DNA from: Verminephrobacter eiseniae EF01-2
Lineage (GTDB): Bacteria > Pseudomonadota > Gammaproteobacteria > Burkholderiales > Burkholderiaceae_C
Length of the DNA: 64,000 bases
Reading direction: 5' to 3'
Assembly (NCBI RefSeq): GCF_000015565.1
Contig: NC_008786.1
Coordinates: 1,426,001 to 1,490,000, forward strand
Position 1 is the first letter of the stretch; every line of letters begins with the position of its first letter. This document shows, piece by piece, positions 30,054-38,501 of the stretch. A program made the position numbers and the translations under genes. The notes below the pieces were generated by a model, which saw nothing but the letters and a program-made list of their open reading frames with translations, ran no database searches and was not told the origin of the DNA.

Positions 30054-30111
30054 TGGCCGCCGTGCCCGGCGATCGGGGGCACTTCAGGCGCAGCGGCACG
30101 GCGCCCGGCAC

Positions 30112-30147
30112 GAGGTCGCCGAGGTAACCGAGGTAACCGAGGCAACG
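30112..30147 (+). repeat. Four 9-base tandem repeats
   Basis: Four consecutive nine-base units, GAGGTCGCC, GAGGTAACC, GAGGTAACC and GAGGCAACG, lie between the DUF3683 gene and repeat copy 1. They are not within a supported gene. No function is evident. Confidence 0.7.
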
Positions 30148-30185
30148 CCCGGCGCCGGCGGCTTCGTCCAGGCCAACGCTGGCGA

Positions 30186-30352
30186 CTCGTGTCGCGTCAC
30201 CGATCATCTGTCGGTCTGCGCTGGCCATCGAAGCGCATCGCGGCGTTGCATCGCTGGCCAATACAGCTCGGTATGGGCTGCGCGATGCGCCTTGCGCTGC
30301 GCTCCGATGGCTGCGCGCAGCCTACGACATCTGATCGGTGACACGACACTAG
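30186..30352 (+). repeat. 166-bp palindromic MITE-like element, copy 1
   Basis: Member of a family of five in this window. It starts CTCGTGTCGCGTCAC, a one-base variant of the terminal repeat, and ends GTGACACGACACTAG. Its left arm reads CGATCATCTGTCGGTCTGCG, which I call arm A. It lies in the 468-base gap between the DUF3683 gene and the amino-acid transporter, and no gene is disrupted. Apart from this element and the 9-base tandem repeats I see nothing else in that gap. Confidence 0.9.
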
Positions 30353-30521
30353 CGCCCCGGGCCTGCGCTACGGGAAAACACCCATACTGCCGGCGGGTTC
30401 CGGGAGCGCAGAATCGACAGAGATTGTTCAACAATCACGAGCGCTGCAAGCCCTTCCGGACAGGCCACGCAAGCCCGGCGCTGGCGCCGCTCTTTCAGGA
30501 CATCCGACAGGGGGAAAACCG

Positions 30522-31433
30522 ATGCGCGATTCCGTCTTGCTGATCCGGCTCCAGCGCGCGGCCAGCGCGCTTGCCCCATTCAGGCGCGCGGCCAGCGTGC
30601 GTGCTCCGTTCCAGCGCGCGGCCCGTGCGCTTGCCGCCATCGCGCTGTGCAGCCCCGGTGCCTGGGCGCTTGCGGCATCGGGCATCGTCGAGGGCCGCCT
30701 GACCGTCGGCTCCGATCTCACCTATCCGCCCTATGCCTTCTTCGAGGCCGGCAAGCCGGCCGGTTTCGACGCCGACTTTGCGCGCTTGCTGGCGGCCAAG
30801 CTGTCGCTGCAGCCGGTGTTCGTCGATACCCGTTTCCCGGACCTGATCCTGGGCCTGCGGGCGCACCGCTTCGACATCGTGGCGTCGGCGCTGTACATGA
30901 CGCCGGAGCGCGCCAAACTGATCGACTTCATTGCCTACCTCAAGACCGGCGCCGCGCTGCTGGTGCCGGCCGCGAGCAGCGATGCGCCCGCCACACCGCA
31001 GGCGCTTTGCGGCAAGCGCGTGGCGTCGATCAAGGGCGCATCCTGGACGCCGAAACTGCACAAGGTAACGCGCGAGCTGTGCCAGCCGACGGGCCGGCGC
31101 GCCATCGAGGTGCTGGAATTTCCGAGCTCGCCGGAGGCCCTGATGGCGCTGCGCTCGCAGGCGGCCGACGCGATGATGGAAGACGCAGCGGTGGCGCACG
31201 CCATGCTCGCGCAGACGAACAACGCCGTGAAGTTGAGCTCCACCGCGCTGCTGTATCCGGTGGTGATCGGCTTGGGCCTGCACAGGGATGCCCGGCAACT
31301 GCAAGGCCAGCTCCAGCAGGCCCTGGACCAGGCGCGCGCCAGCGGCGAGTATGCGGCGCTGTTGTCGCGCTATGGGCTGCAGCCGCCTTCGCCGGCCGAT
31401 ATCGAGGCCGCGCTGGCCGTGCCGCCAAAATGA
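30522..31433 (+). CDS. Amino-acid ABC transporter substrate-binding protein with repeat-extended signal peptide
   Basis: Periplasmic binding protein of family 3, 303 residues. The mature part begins near GIVEGRLTVGSDLTYPPYAFFE and includes KPAGFDADFARLLAAKL, the usual ligand-cleft start. The N-terminal region is odd: residues 11-38 are three copies of a roughly 10-residue unit (QRAASALAPF, RRAASVRAPF, QRAARALA) placed before the hydrophobic core of the signal peptide. A GGGGG ribosome site precedes the ATG. It is followed after 27 bases by the permease-ATPase fusion. Confidence 0.9.
   Translation: MRDSVLLIRLQRAASALAPFRRAASVRAPFQRAARALAAIALCSPGAWALAASGIVEGRLTVGSDLTYPPYAFFEAGKPAGFDADFARLLAAKLSLQPVFVDTRFPDLILGLRAHRFDIVASALYMTPERAKLIDFIAYLKTGAALLVPAASSDAPATPQALCGKRVASIKGASWTPKLHKVTRELCQPTGRRAIEVLEFPSSPEALMALRSQAADAMMEDAAVAHAMLAQTNNAVKLSSTALLYPVVIGLGLHRDARQLQGQLQQALDQARASGEYAALLSRYGLQPPSPADIEAALAVPPK
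30552..30635 (+). repeat. 30-base in-frame tandem repeat in the signal-peptide region
   Basis: Two full 30-base units and a partial third encode residues 11-38 of the amino-acid binding protein. The units share GCGCGCGGCC and differ at a few positions. Since they are in frame, they lengthen the n-region of the signal peptide with extra arginines. Confidence 0.75.
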
Positions 31434-31460
31434 CGCCACGGTGCGCAGCAGGCCAGCCAC

Positions 31461-32999
31461 ATGCACTTCGATGCGGACTACGCGCTCGGTCTGTTGTGGG
31501 ACAGGGATTTTTGGAGCGCCTGTCGGGTGGTGGTCGAGCTGAGCATCGCCACCTGGTGCATGGGCCTGGTCGCCGGCTTTGGGCTGGCATTGGGCAAGCA
31601 GTCGGGCAGCCCGGTGCTGCGCCGGCTGGCGGGCCTGTATATCTGGTTTTTTCGCAGCCTGCCGCTGCTGGTGCTGCTGGTGTTCACCTACAACCTGCCG
31701 CAGGTATTTCCGGCGTCGGGCGTGCTGCTGTCCGATCCGTTCTACGCCGGGCTGACGGCCCTGGTGGTCAGCGAGACGGCCTTCATCGCCGAAATCCACC
31801 GCGGCGGCATCCTGGGCGTGCCGCCCGGGCAGATCGAGGCTGGCCGCGCGCTGGGCATCGGTCGCGCCGGCATACAGCGCATGATCGTGATTCCGCAGGC
31901 GCTGCGCATTGCGCTGCCGGCGCTGAGCAACGAGTTCATCACCATTGCCAAGATGACCTCGCTGGTGTCGGTGATCTCGCTGGCGGAGATACTGCTGGTC
32001 GGCCAGCGGCTGTACACGCAGAACTTCCTGGTGTTCGAGACCATGCTGGCGGTGGCCTTCTACTACGTGCTGATCGTCACCGTCTTCGACAAACTGCTCG
32101 GCGCGCTGGAAGCGCATATGAACATCCTGCGCCGCAAGCCCCGGCCCCTGGCGCTGGATCGACGCACGCTCGCTGCGCTGCGCGCCAAGGACAGCCGGCC
32201 ACGGGCCAGCCCTGGCGTCCGGGGCGCCGAATATGCGCTGCAAGTCCAGGGCGCGCGCAAACGCCTGGGCGGGCATGAGGTGCTCGAGGGCATCGACCTG
32301 GCGGTGCGGCCAGGCGAGGTGATCAGCATCATCGGGCCGTCCGGTTCGGGCAAGACCACGCTGATACGCACGCTCAACGGCCTGGCCTCGCTCGATGGCG
32401 GGCGCGTGCTGCTGCACGGGCAGCCGTTCCTGGACGCGACACGCTCGTCCAGCCCCGGCGCGCGCGTCCTGGGCGTCGGCATGCTGTTCCAGGGCCTGAA
32501 CCTGTTCCCGCACAAAACCGTGCTGCACAACGTGCTGCTCGCGCCCAGCTACCACCGGCGCGGCAAGTTCGCGGACCTGCGCTGCCAAGCGCTGGCGCTG
32601 CTGGACAAGGTGGGCATGCTCGATCACGCCCACAAATACCCGCACCAACTGTCCGGCGGCCAACAGCAGCGCGTGGCCATTGCCCGCGCGCTGGCCATGC
32701 GGCCATCGATCATGCTGCTGGACGAGCCGACATCGGCGCTCGATCCGCCGTTGGTGGCCGAGGTGCTCAAAGTGGTGGAGACGCTGGCGCGCGAGGGCAT
32801 GACGATGCTGATCGTGACGCATGAGATGGGCTTCGCCTTCAGCGTGTCCGACCGTGTGCTGTTCATGGACAGCGGCCGCGTGCTGCTCGATGCGCCACCG
32901 GCCCGGTTGCTGGCCAGTGAAGACCCACGGATCAAGGGCTTCCTCCGCCATATGCAGATGGCTGGCCAGCCCGTCGGCCAAGCCCATGCACGCGCCTGA
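31461..32999 (+). CDS. Fused amino-acid ABC transporter permease and ATP-binding protein
   Basis: One 512-residue chain holds both parts of a polar amino-acid importer. Residues 1 to about 225 are a HisM/GlnP-type permease with the coupling loop [21 protein letters not shown]. After a linker rich in arginine and alanine, an ATPase begins near residue 253, with Walker [10 protein letters not shown], signature [15 protein letters not shown], Walker [14 protein letters not shown] and the H-loop [10 protein letters not shown]. Normally these are separate genes. There is no stop or frameshift in the linker. The start has only a weak ribosome site. Confidence 0.92.
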   Translation: MHFDADYALGLLWDRDFWSACRVVVELSIATWCMGLVAGFGLALGKQSGSPVLRRLAGLYIWFFRSLPLLVLLVFTYNLPQVFPASGVLLSDPFYAGLTALVVSETAFIAEIHRGGILGVPPGQIEAGRALGIGRAGIQRMIVIPQALRIALPALSNEFITIAKMTSLVSVISLAEILLVGQRLYTQNFLVFETMLAVAFYYVLIVTVFDKLLGALEAHMNILRRKPRPLALDRRTLAALRAKDSRPRASPGVRGAEYALQVQGARKRLGGHEVLEGIDLAVRPGEVISIIGPSGSGKTTLIRTLNGLASLDGGRVLLHGQPFLDATRSSSPGARVLGVGMLFQGLNLFPHKTVLHNVLLAPSYHRRGKFADLRCQALALLDKVGMLDHAHKYPHQLSGGQQQRVAIARALAMRPSIMLLDEPTSALDPPLVAEVLKVVETLAREGMTMLIVTHEMGFAFSVSDRVLFMDSGRVLLDAPPARLLASEDPRIKGFLRHMQMAGQPVGQAHARA

Positions 33000-33536
33000 G
33001 CCTGCCCCTCGACCATTCGGACGATGCCATGCACCTGCCGCACGGGCTTTCATCGCGCTTTTGGTCCGTGCAAAGGTCGGCCATTCGGCCCGGATGGCCC
33101 GGATGGTGAAGCCCATGGCGGGCGATGTGGATGGCCCACCCTGCGCCGTGCCCGGCAAAGGCCCCGCCTTCGGCCCGTGCACCGTCCATGTCGCGATGGG
33201 GGCGCCAGTTGCTTGCGGGCGATTCCCGCTGGCGGTCATCCCTCATGGTTCCGGCAGTTCAGCGAGGGTGCGCCGCACGCTGGTTTTGGCGCTGGCGGTC
33301 TGATGGGCTGCAGTACACCCATCAGAACCTGTCGATGCGGCCACGCCACCTCCGTTTGTCCATCGATGCGATGGCGGCCGATGCGCAGTTGCATTCCCAT
33401 GCAGAGGGGGCGCAAGCCGTGGTGATTGGCCTCAAGGCCCTGGTGCTGCTGGCGCCGGGTGTCAGCCTTTTCATGCGCGGCGCGGCGTCCGGTGCGCGTG
33501 CCGGTGCTGCTGCGCGTATCAGGGGCCGTTACGGGC
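33000..33536. other. Gap between ABC transporter and GntR gene; no gene recognised
   Basis: This 537-base stretch separates two convergent transcription units. Open frames exist on both strands but none has a recognisable start, domain or membrane pattern. It may hold decayed coding sequence, because the codon bias of one plus frame around 33330-33490 looks gene-like, yet I cannot assign it to any family. Confidence 0.4.
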
Positions 33537-34202
33537 TTATGGGCCTTGCCGGTTTTTCAGCCGGGCCAGGACGCCGGTCAGTATGCGCTCCGAATCGTCC
33601 AGGTAGCGCGCCAGCGCCAGCGCCGCTGCGTTGCGCTGGCCTTGCACCAGCAGGCCGTGGATCAGGCGTTCGCGTGCGATCCAGTCCGATGTCTGAATGC
33701 GGCTTTCGTCCACTTCCGAAGCGAACACCAGACGCAGTTGCGCGCACAGCGTGCGAAAGAACTCGTCGAGCAACCGGCTGCCCAACTGCGCGACCAGATG
33801 CTGGTGCACCTGCAGGCTGAGCGTGCCGACGCGGCGCCAGTCCTGCCTGGCCAGCGCGCGCTCGGCCGCCTGGTTGGCGGCCAGCATCTTGTCCAGCAGC
33901 GCGGGCTTGAGCGCGCGCTCGCCGCTGACGGCCTGCAACTCCAGCGCGCGCCGCGCCGCGTAGATGGCACGCAGATCCTTGCGTTCCATGCGGCGCACGA
34001 TCACGCCCTTGTGGCGCACGAAGGTGGCCAAGCCCTCGTGGCCCAACTGGTGCAGGACTTCGCGGATGGTGTTGCGCGACGCGCCGTAGGTCGCGGCAAG
34101 CTCGACTTCGACCAACTGCGTGCCGGGCGGCAGCTTGCCGTCGATGATGTCGTCGCGCAGCCGGTGGTTGATCCGCTGCGCCAGCGGCAGCGTCGGGGTC
34201 AC
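33537..34202 (-). CDS. GntR-family transcriptional regulator (FCD type)
   Basis: About 221 residues. The N-terminal winged helix is visible in LAQRINHRLRDDIIDGKLPPG and YGASRNTIREVLHQLGHEGL, followed by VRHKGVIVRRM and a helical effector-binding FCD domain. I chose a GTG start at 34202 because it overlaps the TGA of the upstream DUF1989 gene (GTGA) and places the helix-turn-helix near the N-terminus; a GTG a few codons earlier is possible. It probably controls the DUF1989 gene and perhaps the nearby ABC transporter. Confidence 0.88.
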   Translation of the reverse strand: MTPTLPLAQRINHRLRDDIIDGKLPPGTQLVEVELAATYGASRNTIREVLHQLGHEGLATFVRHKGVIVRRMERKDLRAIYAARRALELQAVSGERALKPALLDKMLAANQAAERALARQDWRRVGTLSLQVHQHLVAQLGSRLLDEFFRTLCAQLRLVFASEVDESRIQTSDWIARERLIHGLLVQGQRNAAALALARYLDDSERILTGVLARLKNRQGP

Positions 34203-35056
34203 GGGCGTCGTGATGACCACGCGACTTTTTCCGGATGCAGGCCGTGGACGCCCCGGTACGGGGAAACTTCGGGCGCCGTCCAGCCTTGCAGCAGCGCCGG
34301 GTCGAGCGCGTAGACCTCGACGCCCAGCGGCCTGCAGACATCGACCGGATCGCGCGCCTGCGGCCCCCACATCGGCACCGACAAATCGCCGCCGGGGCAG
34401 GTGGAGATGGCGCACAGCAGGTCGATCTCGGCGAAGAACTCCAGAAAGTCGCCAGGCTGCGCCGGGCAAGCCTTCATGAAGTACTTGTCGTCATCGTTCA
34501 GGCCCGTGACCTGGAACACGTTGAGCACGTCATGCACATCGAACTCGGTCAGGCCATGCGGCGCAATCGCGCGGGTCAGGTTCGAGTGGCAGTGAAAGTG
34601 AAAGTCCTGGCCCGTCAGCAGCCGGTTCACATAGGGGTCGCAGCGGGTGCCCAGCAGATCGTGCACGCGGGCGCCGTCGTGGTCTGCGCCGTAGCCCGCC
34701 AGCGTGTCTTCGGTGATGGTGGCCAGCGGGCGCAGATAGGGCAGCGTCGACCAGAGCCGGTCGTGCGTGCTGACATGCGCCTGCTGCAACTGCCGCGTGC
34801 GCGCGGCCCACATGCGCTCGCGCGGGTTGTGCAGATTCCAGAGGTTCAAGTCGGCGACCTGCGGGCCTTCGAGGGTGACGATGCGAAACAGATGGCCGGC
34901 CGGCACCTTCCAGGCAAAGCCGCTGCGGATCGGGACCACATGCGCGGCGAGCAATCGGCGCTGCGCGCGCTCGGCGATCAGCGTGCGGTAAAAAGCCCGG
35001 TCCACGCTCAGGGCCGAGCCCTTGCTGACCTGATACGCTGCGGGGTGACTGGACAT
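34199..35056 (-). CDS. DUF1989 (urea carboxylase-associated) family protein
   Basis: A 285-residue protein of the DUF1989 family, whose members are often beside urea or guanidine carboxylase genes. Visible conserved parts are FRIVTLEGPQVADLNLWNL, HDLLGTRCDPY and FHFHCHSNLTRA, which look like metal or cofactor sites. The ATG at 35056 has an AAAGG ribosome site; longer in-frame starts (to 35155) are unsupported. No carboxylase or amidolyase gene lies nearby here. It overlaps the GntR gene and faces away from DUF971. The biochemical role is not known to me. Confidence 0.8.
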   Translation of the reverse strand: MSSHPAAYQVSKGSALSVDRAFYRTLIAERAQRRLLAAHVVPIRSGFAWKVPAGHLFRIVTLEGPQVADLNLWNLHNPRERMWAARTRQLQQAHVSTHDRLWSTLPYLRPLATITEDTLAGYGADHDGARVHDLLGTRCDPYVNRLLTGQDFHFHCHSNLTRAIAPHGLTEFDVHDVLNVFQVTGLNDDDKYFMKACPAQPGDFLEFFAEIDLLCAISTCPGGDLSVPMWGPQARDPVDVCRPLGVEVYALDPALLQGWTAPEVSPYRGVHGLHPEKVAWSSRRP

Positions 35057-35254
35057 GCTTGCCTTTGCCGTAAAACCATCGTCAGGCGGTGGCCGACGGG
35101 CCAACATTGTTGAACAACCAGGCCCCGAGCATAGCGCAGCGAAAGAGCGTGGCAAGGCGTCTTCGGTAGGGAAAACACCGACCGCCGGCAGATGAGGCGT
35201 TGCATCCCGGACAATCCCCGTGGTCGTCGACCCGCATTTTCACAAGGTGATCCC

Positions 35255-35671
35255 ATGGCAGGTTTGAAAGCCGGCGCGCCCACGCCGCAGGCACTGACGG
35301 TGCACCAGAAGTCGCGGGTGCTCGAAGTGGCGTTCTCCGATGGCGCCAAGTTCCGCATCCCGTTCGAATTGCTGCGCGTGTATTCACCCTCGGCCGAGGT
35401 GCAGGGCCACGGGCCGGACCAGCAGGTGCTGCAGACCGGCAAACGCGATGTCACCCTGGTCAACCTGGAGCCGGTGGGCAACTACGCCGTCAAGCCGACA
35501 TTCTCCGACGGCCATGACAGCGGCCTTTTCAGTTGGGACTACCTCTACGAACTGGGCCAGCAGCAGCAGGCGCTGTGGGCACGGTACATCGAACGGCTGG
35601 CCGCAGCGGGTGTCGAGCGCGATGCGCCGATGGCCCCCAAGGCCGCAGGCCATGCCTGCGCCGACCACTGA
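35255..35671 (+). CDS. DUF971 protein (gamma-butyrobetaine hydroxylase-like N-terminal domain)
   Basis: Small protein of 138 residues with the DUF971 pattern: TVHQKSRVLEVAFSDGAKFRIPFELLRVYSPSAEV, then VNLEPVGNYAVKPTFSDGHDSGLFSWDYLYEL. The domain resembles the N-terminal part of gamma-butyrobetaine hydroxylase and is linked to iron-sulfur biology in some reports. The ATG has an AAGGTGA ribosome site. In related genomes it usually sits directly before ubiE; here about 2 kb of other DNA separates them. Confidence 0.88.
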   Translation: MAGLKAGAPTPQALTVHQKSRVLEVAFSDGAKFRIPFELLRVYSPSAEVQGHGPDQQVLQTGKRDVTLVNLEPVGNYAVKPTFSDGHDSGLFSWDYLYELGQQQQALWARYIERLAAAGVERDAPMAPKAAGHACADH

Positions 35672-35815
35672 GCGCCACGCCTTGCGCTGCGAACCTGCGC
35701 AGCCCGGGTCTCGACCGCGCCAAGGCGCGATCGGCGAACGGGCGCAGGACGCAGACTGCGGGTCTTCGCGCACCACAGGCCCGCCCCACGCAATCAATCT
35801 GGAAGAACCACGCAC

Positions 35816-36361
35816 ATGCCGGCCCGATCGAGGGTGAAGCCATCCGCCCACGGGTCTGCTGCGCCGTTCGAGTTCATCATTCTCGAATGGTCGGCGTATG
35901 CCGATGGCCTGATCGATCGTGCTGCCTGGCTCAGGTGGGCCGAAGGCTTTGCGCCACTTCCCCGGCCGACCGTAGCCACCGTGCCGGCGTTGGCTGAAAT
36001 GCCGGCCATGATGCGCCGCCGCGTGGACCGTTTGGGGCGTCTGGCCTGCCAAGTCGCCTATTGGTGCCAGCCCGCAGCCCAGGCGCCGATGGTGTTTGCT
36101 TCGCGCTATGGCGATGCAGAGCGGAGCCTGTCGCTGTTGGGCGATCTGGTGCGGGGGCAGCCTTTGTCGCCCACCGGATTTGGTCTTTCCGTGCACAACG
36201 CCATATCCGCTTTGTATTCGATCGCACGGGGACACACGAGCAATACGGTGGTCGTTGCAGCGGGCCGCGCCAGCGCCGCAGCCGCACTGACCGAAGCCGC
36301 TGCGCTGCTGGCAGACGGCGCCATCGAGGTGCTGGTGGTCTGTTACGACGCCCCTCTGCCA
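35816..36361 (+). pseudogene. Truncated ketosynthase chain-length-factor-like gene (PF13723 type)
   Basis: About 182 residues resemble the N-terminal portion of beta-ketoacyl synthase chain-length factors found in aryl polyene and related pathways: EFIILEWSAYADGLIDRAAW, MMRRRVDRLGRLACQVAYW, VFASRYGDAERSLSLLGDL, LSPTGFGLSVHNAISALYS and EVLVVCYDAPLP. Right after CYDAPLP the reading frame loses similarity; the tail that would follow is missing, and a different gene fragment begins in another frame at 36360. The open frame continues to 36685 but as nonsense. I call it a deletion remnant. Confidence 0.75.
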
Positions 36362-36635
36362 GGTCAAGCAGGCCATCATGGTCGGCGCAGCCGCAAAGGG
36401 CTGGACCACGGCCGAGCAGGGGGACGGCCAACTGCTGGCGACAGTGAATGTTCGCGGCAAGCACACCGTCATGGTGTTGATTGCCTATACGTCCGAAAAA
36501 TACTCGCTGGCCTATCAGAACAGCATCGGCATGAACTACGACCCGAATGGCGGCCAGCCGCTCATCCACCCTTCCTACAACAAATGGGTGCAGGGTCTGC
36601 AAGAAGCCATCCGCACCGAGCTGTTCAAGCTCTGA
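36360..36635 (+). pseudogene. C-terminal fragment of an unidentified small protein
   Basis: In the frame beginning at 36360 a coherent 91-residue segment reads QVKQAIMVGAAAKGW, GDGQLLATVNVRGKHTVMV and NPSYNK-like PLIHPSYNKWVQGLQ, ending RTELFKL. It looks like the C-terminal part of a small exported or lipoprotein-type protein whose signal sequence is missing. It is joined directly to the truncated ketosynthase-like gene. An internal ATG at 36378 could start a shortened protein, but no ribosome site is seen. Family unknown. Confidence 0.6.
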
Positions 36636-36681
36636 TTGACGGCCGGCCAAGGCGGGCATTGCCCCAGCGCATGGCGCCAGA

Positions 36682-36846
36682 CTAGTGTCGCGTCACGGAT
36701 CAGATGTCGTAGGCTGCGCGCAGCCATCGGAGCGCAGCGCAAGGCGCATCGCTTGCCAATACCGAGCGTATTGGCAAGCGATGCAACGCCGCGATGCGGT
36801 TCGATGGCCAGCGCAGACCGACAGATGATCGGTGACGCGACACTAG
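36682..36846 (-). repeat. 166-bp palindromic MITE-like element, copy 2
   Basis: Intact terminal repeats CTAGTGTCGCGTCAC and GTGACGCGACACTAG. The centre is a perfect 17-bp stem (GCATCGCTTGCCAATAC and its complement) with a five-base loop. Orientation is opposite to copies 1 and 3, with arm A on the right. It ends two bases before the ATG of the phosphopantetheinyl transferase gene, so any original leader of that gene has been replaced. Confidence 0.92.
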
Positions 36847-36848
36847 GC

Positions 36849-37592
36849 ATGATCCCGGGCGACAGGATCATCAGCCTCACGCTCCAGAGTGTCGACGCCC
36901 TCCATGCGGGCCTGTCTGGCCTGGGTCTGCGCTGGCTCAGCAAACCGGAGCAAACGCGCCTGGCCACCATGACGGCGCTGCGCCGGCGTGCCCAGTTCAT
37001 CGCAGGACACTGGCTGGCGCGCCAATGCCTGGCGGCCCGGGCAGGGGGGCATTGGCAAGATTACGTCCTGTCCGCGCCGGATGATGCTGCGCCCCGAATC
37101 CTGGCCATGCCCGAACGCATGGACTTCGGAGACTGGCATTTTTCCTTGAGCCACAGCGCTGACTGGCTCGCCTGTGCGGTAGCACGGCAGCCCGTGGGCG
37201 TGGACGTGGAACGCTGCGACCGTGCACGCGACTTTCCCGCCCTGATTGAATGGCTGCATGAACCCTCGGCCCTGCCAAGGTGGAGCGGGAAAACGCCGCA
37301 GGAGCAGCAGTCCTGGTTTTATGCGCAGTGGACCCTGAAAGAAGCCTGGCTCAAGCAAGCGGGGCCGGACCGACCGCCGATGAGGTCCATCCGCTTCACG
37401 CCGTGCGATGATGCACGCAGTGTGGCCATGGTGGGCCAGAATCAGACACTGACCCTGGCGGTCTACCCGGCCACAGCGGCGACCCTGCAATGGGAAGAAA
37501 CAAGCCCCCAGCAGTTCGATTGGACATGCTGGAGCCACACGCACAACCCGCAGCCAACCCCCGCGATTCCCGGGGCGCTATTGAAAAAATAG
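36849..37592 (+). CDS. 4'-phosphopantetheinyl transferase (Sfp/HetI type)
   Basis: Transfers the phosphopantetheine arm from CoA to carrier proteins. The 247 residues contain the Sfp-type motifs [28 protein letters not shown] and WTLKEAWLK, the last two holding the magnesium ligands. The ATG at 36849 is chosen because everything upstream in frame is repeat copy 2. The last codons and the stop come from a 42-base repeat (GCTATTGAAAAAATAGCT), so both ends of the gene touch repeats. The likely clients, perhaps carrier proteins of a lost polyene-like cluster, are not in the window. Confidence 0.88.
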   Translation: MIPGDRIISLTLQSVDALHAGLSGLGLRWLSKPEQTRLATMTALRRRAQFIAGHWLARQCLAARAGGHWQDYVLSAPDDAAPRILAMPERMDFGDWHFSLSHSADWLACAVARQPVGVDVERCDRARDFPALIEWLHEPSALPRWSGKTPQEQQSWFYAQWTLKEAWLKQAGPDRPPMRSIRFTPCDDARSVAMVGQNQTLTLAVYPATAATLQWEETSPQQFDWTCWSHTHNPQPTPAIPGALLKK

Positions 37593-37618
37593 CTGTCCGC
37601 ACAATATATGCTTGCACC
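37577..37618 (+). repeat. 42-base Comamonadaceae-type repeat, copy A
   Basis: The 42 bases start GCTATTGAAAAAATAGCT and end GCTTGCACC, the same layout as the copy at 48329. The TAG in the first palindrome is the stop codon of the phosphopantetheinyl transferase gene. I recall similar GCTATNNNNNNNNTAGCT-headed repeats as common between genes in Comamonadaceae. Confidence 0.7.
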
Positions 37619-37702
37619 AGCGGCCATCTTGCTTCAGAATGGTGCGGGCTGGGCGCGGCAGCACCCCTGCCCATCCGCAGGGCTGTCGCGGCAATGACTT
37701 TT

Positions 37703-38434
37703 ATGAACACCACGCATTTCGGTTTCCAGTCGGTTGACGAGCAGGCAAAGGCAGGCCAGGTGCGTGCCGTGTTCGACTCCGTCGCCCCCCGGTACGACCT
37801 GATGAACGATCTGATGTCGGCGGGCCTGCACCGCGTCTGGAAAGCCTGCGCCGTGCTCGCGGCCGGTCTGGGCGAAGGCAGTCAGGTGCTCGACATTGCC
37901 GGCGGCACGGGCGATTTGGCGCTGGCGTTTGCCAAGAAGGTGGGAGCCTCGGGGTGCGTGCTCCACACCGACATCAACGAAGCCATGCTGCGCCTGGGCC
38001 GCGACCGCCTGATCGACGCCGGCGTGCTGCTGCCCACCCTGGTCTGTGATGCGCAGCAACTGCCCTTCCCCGATGCGCGTTTCGATCTGGTGAGCGTGGC
38101 CTTCGGCCTGCGCAACATGACGCACAAGGACCAGGCCCTGGCCGAGATGTGCCGTGTGCTCAGGCCCGGCGGCAAGCTGCTGGTGCTGGAGTTTTCCAAG
38201 GTGGTCCGGCCGTTGCAAAAGGCCTACGACTGGTATTCGTTCAAGGTGCTGCCCCGGCTGGGCCGGTGGGTGGCCGGCGACGAGGCCAGCTACCGCTACC
38301 TGGCCGAGTCGATCCGCATGCACCCCGGGCAGGAGGCGCTCAAGCGCCTGATGCAGCAAAGCGGCTTCGGGCATGTGGACTATCACAATATGACAGGGGG
38401 CATCGTGGCCTTGCATGTCGGCATCAAATGTTGA
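37703..38434 (+). CDS. ubiE: UbiE, ubiquinone/menaquinone C-methyltransferase
   Basis: AdoMet-dependent methyltransferase acting on the demethoxy-quinol intermediate of ubiquinone synthesis. The 243-residue protein starts [20 protein letters not shown] and has motif [40 protein letters not shown] and [17 protein letters not shown], which are UbiE signatures. The ATG at 37703 fits relatives; one at 37694 adds three residues. It begins the run ubiE, Tim44-like, ubiJ, ubiB. Confidence 0.95.
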   Translation: MNTTHFGFQSVDEQAKAGQVRAVFDSVAPRYDLMNDLMSAGLHRVWKACAVLAAGLGEGSQVLDIAGGTGDLALAFAKKVGASGCVLHTDINEAMLRLGRDRLIDAGVLLPTLVCDAQQLPFPDARFDLVSVAFGLRNMTHKDQALAEMCRVLRPGGKLLVLEFSKVVRPLQKAYDWYSFKVLPRLGRWVAGDEASYRYLAESIRMHPGQEALKRLMQQSGFGHVDYHNMTGGIVALHVGIKC

Positions 38435-38501
38435 GCCGGTGGTTGAACCAATGCTGCGATTCCTGCTCAAGTGACAAGTGTTAACGTGATGGAGAAATGA
38501 C

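Noticed and set aside
30495..33239. A 914-residue minus-strand open frame over the amino-acid ABC genes
   Set aside because: It is the complement of the binding protein and the fused transporter; there is no recognisable domain.
36636..36848. N-terminal extension of the phosphopantetheinyl transferase through the repeat
   Set aside because: The extra residues are a translation of the 166-bp element. The same peptide is seen at other copies without any gene after it.
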